Below, one piece after another: positions 1-4,742 of a DNA stretch of 6,041 nucleotides. The translations under genes were made by a program, and so were the position numbers. The DNA comes from Pseudarthrobacter sp. GTDB lineage: Bacteria > Actinomycetota > Actinomycetes > Actinomycetales > Micrococcaceae. Numbering within the stretch: the stretch's first letter is position 1; the number at the start of each line of letters is the position of its first letter. Location: the NCBI GenBank assembly GCA_013362385.1, contig JABFWC010000286.1, forward strand, positions 1 through 6,041, given 5' to 3'. The notes under the pieces are model-generated. The model saw nothing but the letters and a program-made list of their open reading frames with translations, searched no databases and had not been told where the DNA came from.

Positions 1-405
1 GCGCCCGTAAATGCTTCCTTCCGAAGCGGTGAGCGCCGCCACGGCGACACCGTCGGCCTTTGCGAGCTGCAGGTCCTCCGTCATCATGCGGCGGAGCAGG
101 CCGCGGCGGCGGTGCGACGTGCGCACCGTGACCGCGGTGACGAGCTGCGCCTCGGCCATCCTTCCGAACCCGATGTTCAGGCTCTTGCGCATGGTGCCGA
201 ACGTGGCCACCGGCACGTCCCCCGGCAGGGACGACTGCGCCACCGCCCCGGTCTGGTAGGCGCCCGTGAAGACCCGGCCGTCCACATCGTACGTGGCGAG
301 GGACCGTTCCACATGCTCGGGTGTCCGGGTGGATTCGTGGAAACCGAACCCCACGGCCCGGGCCCACGCTTCGGCTTCCGCGTAGCCGGCGTTGCCTTTG
401 GCCAC
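1..405 (-). CDS. Eis-like GNAT family N-acetyltransferase (N-terminal part, cut by left window edge)
   Basis: The 135 visible codons encode the N-terminal acetyl-CoA-binding half of an Eis-type GNAT protein. Eis-family enzymes are usually about 400 aa, so most of the protein, including the C-terminal SCP-like domain, lies off the left edge. The motif VRTSHRRRGLLRRMM at residues 94-108 is the family's pyrophosphate-binding loop. It is followed by the Eis-like block AVAALTASEGSIYGR at residues 121-135. Family members transfer acetyl groups to amines, including aminoglycosides; the substrate here is unknown. GTG at 405 is the first usual start codon after an in-frame TAG at 429-427. It has no well-placed Shine-Dalgarno: AGGAG at 428-424 is 18 nt away. 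The residues encoded just before it (EIRRFPA) look like the first beta strand of the fold, so the true N-terminus may lie upstream and the gene may be interrupted. It lies downstream of polA on the same strand but appears to have its own promoter. Family call is strong, start uncertain. Confidence 0.85.
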   Translation of the reverse strand, partial: MAKGNAGYAEAEAWARAVGFGFHESTRTPEHVERSLATYDVDGRVFTGAYQTGAVAQSSLPGDVPVATFGTMRKSLNIGFGRMAEAQLVTAVTVRTSHRRRGLLRRMMTEDLQLAKADGVAVAALTASEGSIYGR

Positions 406-426
406 TGCGGGAAAGCGCCGGATCTC

Positions 427-450
427 CTAGTTTGCGCTCAGATCACCCAT
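427..450 (-). other. Seven-codon ORF (MGDLSAN, stop TAG) in frame with the GNAT gene
   Basis: ATG at 450-448 sits 7 nt after a TAGGCT -10 box, where a leaderless transcript would begin. It opens a frame of seven codons ending at TAG (429-427). The same frame then continues as EIRRFPA into the acetyltransferase. Two readings are possible. It may be the original N-terminus of the acetyltransferase cut by a nonsense codon, or a short leader ORF whose translation ends 21 nt before the GTG at 405. The sequence alone does not decide between them. Confidence 0.4.
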
Positions 451-457
451 TTGTCCG

Positions 458-486
458 AGCCTAGTAACGATTCCGGCGCCTGACCA
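458..486 (-). promoter_or_regulatory. Putative promoter of the GNAT gene, leaderless type
   Basis: On the minus strand, TGGTCA (486-481) is a -35-like hexamer, matching 4 of 6 positions of TTGACA. A 17-nt spacer separates it from TAGGCT (463-458), which fits the actinobacterial TAnnnT -10 pattern. The ATG at 450 follows after 7 nt, so the transcript would start at or very near that ATG. The element lies between the polA stop and the acetyltransferase, so that gene probably does not depend on polA read-through. Confidence 0.5.
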
Positions 487-521
487 GCAAGGACAGGTGC
501 CGGGCGGGGTCGCAGGTACGG

Positions 522-3353
522 CTAGTGGCCGGCGTCGTACCAGCTGGGTCCGACGCCGATCTGGACTTCCAGCGGCACGGTCAGGTCCGCCGCGGCGGCC
601 ATCTGCTCGGTGACCAGCTTTTCCACCGCAGCCCGCTCCCCCGTTGCCACTTCCAGGACGAGTTCGTCATGGACCTGCAGCAGCATCCGTGACTTCAGCC
701 CCTGCGCCTGCAGTTCCGCGTGGACCCCCAGCATGGCGCGCTTGATGATGTCGGCCGCGGAGCCCTGGATGGGGCTGTTGAGTGCGATCCGTTCTGCGTT
801 CTCGCGCAGTTGGCGGTCAGTGCTGGTGAGGTCCGGCAGGTAGCGCCGCCGGCCTTCGATGGTGGCGGTGTAACCGTCCACCCGTGCCTGGTCGACCACG
901 CCGCGGAGGTAATCGCGGACGGCACCGAAGCGGTCGAAGTAGTCCTTCATGAGGGTGCGGGCCTCATCCACGGAAATTTCCAGCTGCTTGGAGAGCCCGA
1001 AGGACGTCAGCCCGTAGGCGAGGCCGTACGACATCGCCTTGACCTTGGAGCGCATGGCGCTGGTGACCTGGTCGGTGGGGACGTGGAAGATGTTCGATCC
1101 GACGAACCGGTGCAGGTCCTCGCCGTCCCTGTAGGCCTGGATGAGCCCCTCGTCGCCGGACAAGTGCGCCATGATGCGCATCTCGATCTGGGAGTAGTCG
1201 GCGGACAGGAGGCATTCGTAGCCGTCGCTGACCACGAAGATCCCGCGGACGCGGCGGCCTTCCTCGCTGCGGATGGGGATGTTCTGCAGGTTGGGGTTGT
1301 TCGAGGAGATCCGGCCGGTGGCGGCCACGTTCTGTGCGTAGGTGGTGTGGATCCGGCCGTCCTCCGCCACGGACTTCTTCAGTGACTCAAGCATCTGCCG
1401 GAGCTTGGCGGCCTCGCGGTGCGCCATGAGCTGCACCAGGAATTCGTGCCCGGTCTTCTCCAGCAGGTTCTTCAGCGACGCGGCGTCGGTGGTGTAGCCG
1501 GACTTGATCTTCTTGGTCTTGGGAAGCTGCAGTTCGTCGAACAGGACGGTCTGCAGCTGCTTGGGCGTACCGAGGTTGACCTCGTGTCCGATGGCGGCGA
1601 AGGCCTGTTCCTGGGCCTGGTCGATGACCCTGGCAAGGTCGGCGAGCTGTTCGTCCATCCGGTCCATGTCGATCGCAATGCCGGCGAGCTCCATGTCGGC
1701 CAGGACGCGGCTGACCGGCAGCTCCAGGGTGGAGAGCAGTTCCTCTGCCTTGCGTTCCTTCAGCTCGCCCTCGAAGTAGCGGCTCAGGGCCAGCACGACG
1801 GCGGCGGCCTGGACGAGCGCAGCGGCGGCGGCGGTGTCATCGCCGTCGAACGAGAGTTCCAGCTGGCCGGCTTTGGCGGTGGCGGCCGGGATTCCCACGT
1901 TGAGGTGGTGCTGGGCGAGTTCGGCCAGTTCGTAGGTACGGCGGTCCGGCTGGATGAGGTACCCGGAGATGGAGGTGTCGTCCACCACGCCCTCCAGTTC
2001 AAGGCCGCGTGCGGTCAGCGCCTTCAGTGCCCCCTTGAATCCGTGCATCACCTTGGGCGCTTCGGGATCGCGGAGCCAGCCGGCGAGGACGTTCTCGGCG
2101 TCGGCGTCCTGGGCAGCAAGGTCGACATATGCCGCGGCGTCAGCGCGGACGATGGCCAGGGCGGCTGCGTCCTCGCCGACGCGGCCGGGTACGAGGTCGA
2201 CGGCGAGGGCGGACCGCTGCCCCGCGCCGGCAGCCAGGAACGCGGCCAGTTCCGCGGCGTTCGACGGCGTCGAGTACGCCGGCGCGCTGATGCTTTCCCG
2301 CTCCGCGGCGGGGGTGTCGGCGTCGCCGTAGAGGGCGAACAGCCGGCTGCGGATGGTCTTGAATTCGAGCTGGTCGAACAGGTCCTCGAGGGCGGCCTGG
2401 TCGGGGCGCGGCTGGTAGAGGTCGTCCAGGGTCACGGGAAGCTCGAGGTCGCGGTGCAGCTGGTTCAGGCGACGGTTCCGCTTGACGTTCTCGATGTTTT
2501 CGCGAAGCGCGTCGCCCACCTTTCCGCCGATGGCGTCCAGGTGTTCCAGGACGCCTTCGAGGCCGCCGTACAGGTTGATCCACTTCGCGGCGGTCTTGGG
2601 CCCGACGCCCGGGACGCCGGGCAGGTTGTCCGCGGTTTCGCCGACCAGCGCCGCGAGGTCCGAATAGCGGCCCGGGCTGACGAAATACTTGGCTTCGATG
2701 GCGGCGGCGTCCATCCGCGGAATGTCACTGACGCCCTTCTTCGGGTAGAGCACGAAGACGTTGTCCGTAACGAGCTGGAATGCGTCCCGGTCACCGGAAA
2801 CCAGCAGGACCTCGAAGCCGGCTTCCTCACCCATCGTGGCGAGCGTGGCCAGGATGTCGTCGGCCTCGTAGCCGGGCATCTTGATGGTCTTGATGCCCCA
2901 GGCTTCCATGACCTGGGCGATGAGGTCGATCTGGCCGCTCATCTCGCGCGGAGTTTCGTTCCGGCCACCTTTGTAGTCGCTGTACTCGGCCTTCCGGTGG
3001 GTGGATTCGTCCGAGACATCGAAGGCGACGGCGATGTGGGTGGGCTGCTGTTCCTTGATGAGGTTGATCAGCATGGAGGTGAAGCCGTGGATGGCGTTGG
3101 TGTGCTGGCCGTTGGAGGTGGAGAACTTGTCGGCCGGGAGGGCAAAGAAGGCTCGGAACGCCATGGAGTGGCCGTCCAGCACCAGCAGGCGCGGCTGGTC
3201 GGTGATGGGGATGACAGGGGCTTCGGTGGCTGAAACAGACCCACCGGCAGCGGGGGCGGCAGCAGGCTTGCGGACGGATGACGGGCGCCGGGCGCCGGCC
3301 TCCTCCTCGATCGCCTGGGACGGGAAAGGGGCCGGTTTGGTTGTTTCACTCAC
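522..3353 (-). CDS. polA: DNA polymerase I
   Basis: Family A DNA polymerase that fills gaps in repair and removes RNA primers from lagging-strand fragments. Residues are numbered from the GTG at 3353 (943 aa). A low-complexity Pro/Ala/Glu-rich extension covers roughly residues 1-52. The 5'-nuclease domain (about 53-300) has LLVLDGHS (D60), AFDVSD (D112), YEADD (163-167), SGDRDAF and the helix-hairpin-helix PGVPGVGPKTAAKW. The proofreading domain (about 365-530) is decayed. The polymerase domain has motif A SADYSQIEMR (D719), motif B R768/K772/Y776/Y780, and motif C VHDE (D896, E897). An in-frame ATG at 3398 would give 958 aa, but it lies inside the divergent thioesterase gene. The GTG at 3353 is preferred because a TAGGCT -10 box lies 7 nt before it. 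No usable start codon occurs between it and the nuclease domain, so the extension is probably real. Confidence 0.97.
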   Translation of the reverse strand: MSETTKPAPFPSQAIEEEAGARRPSSVRKPAAAPAAGGSVSATEAPVIPITDQPRLLVLDGHSMAFRAFFALPADKFSTSNGQHTNAIHGFTSMLINLIKEQQPTHIAVAFDVSDESTHRKAEYSDYKGGRNETPREMSGQIDLIAQVMEAWGIKTIKMPGYEADDILATLATMGEEAGFEVLLVSGDRDAFQLVTDNVFVLYPKKGVSDIPRMDAAAIEAKYFVSPGRYSDLAALVGETADNLPGVPGVGPKTAAKWINLYGGLEGVLEHLDAIGGKVGDALRENIENVKRNRRLNQLHRDLELPVTLDDLYQPRPDQAALEDLFDQLEFKTIRSRLFALYGDADTPAAERESISAPAYSTPSNAAELAAFLAAGAGQRSALAVDLVPGRVGEDAAALAIVRADAAAYVDLAAQDADAENVLAGWLRDPEAPKVMHGFKGALKALTARGLELEGVVDDTSISGYLIQPDRRTYELAELAQHHLNVGIPAATAKAGQLELSFDGDDTAAAAALVQAAAVVLALSRYFEGELKERKAEELLSTLELPVSRVLADMELAGIAIDMDRMDEQLADLARVIDQAQEQAFAAIGHEVNLGTPKQLQTVLFDELQLPKTKKIKSGYTTDAASLKNLLEKTGHEFLVQLMAHREAAKLRQMLESLKKSVAEDGRIHTTYAQNVAATGRISSNNPNLQNIPIRSEEGRRVRGIFVVSDGYECLLSADYSQIEMRIMAHLSGDEGLIQAYRDGEDLHRFVGSNIFHVPTDQVTSAMRSKVKAMSYGLAYGLTSFGLSKQLEISVDEARTLMKDYFDRFGAVRDYLRGVVDQARVDGYTATIEGRRRYLPDLTSTDRQLRENAERIALNSPIQGSAADIIKRAMLGVHAELQAQGLKSRMLLQVHDELVLEVATGERAAVEKLVTEQMAAAADLTVPLEVQIGVGPSWYDAGH

Positions 3354-3360
3354 AGGTGCC

Positions 3361-3389
3361 AGCCTAGTTGGCATGAGTGACAATTTCAC
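3361..3389 (-). promoter_or_regulatory. Putative polA promoter, leaderless type
   Basis: TAGGCT on the minus strand (3366-3361) lies 7 nt before the polA GTG at 3353. GTGAAA (3389-3384), 17 nt upstream, matches 4 of 6 positions of the -35 consensus. No Shine-Dalgarno precedes the GTG, which fits a leaderless transcript. The promoter overlaps the first codons of the divergent thioesterase gene, so the two starts could interfere with each other. Confidence 0.45.
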
Positions 3390-3834
3390 GCCGGGCACTT
3401 ACGCCGAAGAGCTGGCAGCCGCCGGGATTCCGGAGCATCTGCATGACTGGCTGGGCCGGTTCGGGATCGGGGCCCTCGTTGTGAAAATGGGTATCCGTTT
3501 CCTCGAAATGGGTCCCGAACGCAGCGTTGCCACCATGCCGGTGGAAGGCAACACGCAGGTGGCCGGGATCCTGCACGGAGGCGCGCATGTGGTGCTGGCC
3601 GAGACCCTCGGCTCCTTTTCCGCCGGGATGCATGCAGGCCCCGGCCGGCATGCGGTGGGGATCGAGGTCAACGCCACCCACCACCGCTCCATCGCCGGCG
3701 GCCTGGTGACCGGTACCTGCACGGCAGTCCATCTGGGCAAGACGCTCGCCACCCACGAGATCGTCATGACAGACGCGCAGGGCCGGCGCCTTTCCACGGC
3801 GCGGATTACGAACATGATCAGGGACGACCGCTAA
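3373..3834 (+). CDS. PaaI-type hotdog-fold acyl-CoA thioesterase
   Basis: A 153-aa single-domain hotdog protein of usual family length. The segment GILHGGAHVVLAETLGS (residues 65-81) carries the HGG motif (68-70) and a glutamate (E77). E77 stands where Arthrobacter-type 4-hydroxybenzoyl-CoA thioesterase has its catalytic Glu in an HGGA...LAE motif. VGIEVNATHHRSI (95-107) is the second conserved strand of PaaI/YbgC-like enzymes. Members hydrolyse thioesters of CoA, often aryl- or hydroxyaryl-CoA, as tetramers in the cytosol; the substrate here cannot be read from sequence. The frame stays open to 3001 through DNA antisense to polA, but the hotdog domain and the natural N-terminus fit ATG 3373. 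No Shine-Dalgarno or clear -10 box was found; a weak TTGTTT-18-TAGTTG lies too close to the ATG. The gene is divergent from polA and convergent with the DHFR-family gene. Confidence 0.92.
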   Translation: MSDNFTPGTYAEELAAAGIPEHLHDWLGRFGIGALVVKMGIRFLEMGPERSVATMPVEGNTQVAGILHGGAHVVLAETLGSFSAGMHAGPGRHAVGIEVNATHHRSIAGGLVTGTCTAVHLGKTLATHEIVMTDAQGRRLSTARITNMIRDDR

Positions 3835-3852
3835 CGGCCAGGCTGAAGCGCC

Positions 3853-3877
3853 GCGCGGGCGTCCGTCACGCCTGCGC
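3853..3877. terminator. Hairpin between convergent genes, possible bidirectional terminator
   Basis: GCGCGGGCG (3853-3861) pairs with CGCCTGCGC (3869-3877) to form a 9-bp stem with one G-T wobble and a 7-nt loop. It lies 18 nt after the thioesterase stop, and the DHFR-family stop codon falls in its loop. No T-tract follows on either strand, so intrinsic termination of the classical kind is not assured. Strong hairpins without T-tracts are common at convergent gene ends in high-GC actinobacteria. Confidence 0.4.
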
Positions 3878-4426
3878 CGCGGATCCTCCGGGCAGCAGGT
3901 ACCGCAACTCGACGACGCCCCTGCCCAGGGTGCGGGAGGCAGCCAGCTCAAGTGGCGGCGTCGGGCCCTTCAGCGGCAGCAGCCGCTTGCCGTCCCCCAG
4001 CACTACGGGGATGACCGAGAGGATGATCTCGTCCAGCAGGCCGGCGTCGGCGAACTGGGCCGCAAGGTTTCCCCCGCCCACCAGCCAGATGTTCCTGCCT
4101 TGGGCGTCCCGCCGGAGGTCGCCGATGAATTCGTTCACGTCCCCGCGGACGAAGGTGATGTCGGCACCGTCGGGTGCGTGGTACTCGTGACGCGTGAAAA
4201 CGTAGCTTGGCGTGCCCATGTACGGCCACCGGCCAGGCTCGTGCTGCATGAGCCAGGCGTAGGTCTCCCCGCCCATAACGATGCAGCCCACCCCGGCCAG
4301 GAAGCCGTTGTAGCTGTCGGCTCCGCCTTCGAAACCGTCGAACTGCAGTAGCCAGCCGAGGTCGTCGGTGGAGGTGGCGATGAAGCCGTCGAGGGACGCG
4401 GCGACGAAGTACTGTATGCGCGGCAT
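3866..4426 (-). CDS. Dihydrofolate reductase family protein (RibD C-terminal domain-like)
   Basis: A 186-aa protein covering one DHFR/RibD-C fold. The start IQYFVAASLDGFIA (residues 4-17) is the typical first strand and loop. VMGGETY (50-56) is the nucleotide-contacting block. NIWLVGGGNLAAQF (112-125) is the glycine-rich turn, followed by LLDEIILSVIPVVLGDGKRLL (130-150), a signature of the YwjB/YyaP-like group. Such proteins are presumed NADPH-dependent reductases; most have no proven substrate, and this one should not be taken as the folate-pathway FolA. The start ATG at 4426 follows a TAGGCT box by 6 nt and has no Shine-Dalgarno. The stop lies in a hairpin shared with the convergent thioesterase gene. 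The family is clear, the reaction is not. Confidence 0.9.
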   Translation of the reverse strand: MPRIQYFVAASLDGFIATSTDDLGWLLQFDGFEGGADSYNGFLAGVGCIVMGGETYAWLMQHEPGRWPYMGTPSYVFTRHEYHAPDGADITFVRGDVNEFIGDLRRDAQGRNIWLVGGGNLAAQFADAGLLDEIILSVIPVVLGDGKRLLPLKGPTPPLELAASRTLGRGVVELRYLLPGGSAAQA

Positions 4427-4432
4427 GCGCCC

Positions 4433-4461
4433 AGCCTAGCCAACGGCCCCCGCGCTGCCCA
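4433..4461 (-). promoter_or_regulatory. Putative promoter of the DHFR-family gene, leaderless type
   Basis: On the minus strand TGGGCA (4461-4456), 4 of 6 matches to the -35 consensus, is 17 nt from TAGGCT (4438-4433). The ATG at 4426 follows after 6 nt. The layout matches the GNAT and polA starts. The -35 hexamer lies partly in a small inverted repeat, GCGCTG/CAGCGC (4452-4465). Confidence 0.5.
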
Positions 4462-4473
4462 GCGCCGGCTGGA

Positions 4474-4487
4474 GCCGCACGTGCGGC
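4474..4487. repeat. Perfect 14-bp palindrome, candidate operator or terminator hairpin
   Basis: GCCGCACGTGCGGC is identical to its own reverse complement. It lies in the 94-bp gap between the end of the phosphate-transporter operon (4521) and the DHFR-family start (4426), upstream of the -35-like element of the latter. It could fold as a 5-bp GC stem with an ACGT loop and help end the operon transcript, or bind a dimeric regulator. There is no T-tract. High base composition makes short GC palindromes fairly likely by chance. Confidence 0.35.
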
Positions 4488-4520
4488 GGCGGGTGGCGTC
4501 CCCCGGGACCTTGGGAAGCG

Positions 4521-4742
4521 CTACTTGGAGAAGTAGGGGATGATCAGGTACAGCCCGAAGAGGACGGCGAGTCCGCAGAGGCCGAAGCAGGCGTAGGCCA
4601 GGGACCGCTTGGTGCCGGGCGAGGGCTGGCCCGTGTCGCCGGCGATGGCGGTCAGCCGGACGCCGAGCGAGTAGAGGGTCACCACCGTGGCCGCGGCCAC
4701 GAGGGTGGCGCCGGCAACCGTCAGGAGTTCCAACCACTTCAT
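4521..4742 (-). CDS. Small two-helix membrane protein, co-transcribed with the phosphate transporter
   Basis: A 73-aa protein with no recognised enzyme domain. Two hydrophobic helices are visible, at about residues 5-28 and 48-70. A polar linker with TGQPSPGTKRS joins them, and the protein ends in FSK. It should sit in the cytoplasmic membrane as a hairpin. Its ATG overlaps the transporter stop codon in ATGA (4742-4739), and AAGGAG (4756-4751) lies 8 nt upstream, a textbook ribosome site placed inside the transporter gene. This implies coupled translation and a role linked to the transporter, perhaps as a small partner subunit. A small membrane protein gene also follows pitA in mycobacteria (Rv0544c next to Rv0545c), so the pairing is likely conserved among actinobacteria. 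That comparison is from memory and similarity was not tested. The gene is well supported; the function is unknown. Confidence 0.85.
   Translation of the reverse strand: MKWLELLTVAGATLVAAATVVTLYSLGVRLTAIAGDTGQPSPGTKRSLAYACFGLCGLAVLFGLYLIIPYFSK

Noticed and set aside
112..483. A 123-codon plus-strand frame at the left edge
   Set aside because: It is antisense to the acetyltransferase, whose minus-strand frame carries the RRRGLL acetyl-CoA motif. No support exists for the plus-strand product.
484..521. A terminator directly after polA
   Set aside because: I looked for a stem-loop in the short gap after the polA stop and found only weak pairings with mismatches and no T-tract.
720..1385. A 221-codon open frame on the plus strand opposite the polymerase domain
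   Set aside because: Same reverse-frame pattern, with no domain and no ribosome site. The minus strand carries strict polymerase motifs A, B and C here.
1419..3233. A 604-codon open frame on the plus strand, antisense to polA
   Set aside because: It lies fully opposite the polymerase. Its product is Gly/Val/Asp-rich with no recognisable domain, as expected from the reverse frame of a high-GC gene. I read it as a shadow.
3001..3372. Extension of the thioesterase upstream of 3373
   Set aside because: The frame is open but encodes unrelated sequence antisense to the polymerase. The hotdog domain needs nothing before the ATG at 3373.
3364..3951. A 195-codon minus-strand frame opposite the thioesterase gene
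   Set aside because: It spans the convergent junction and overlaps the end of the DHFR-family gene in another frame. The plus strand has the conserved hotdog motifs, so this is a shadow.
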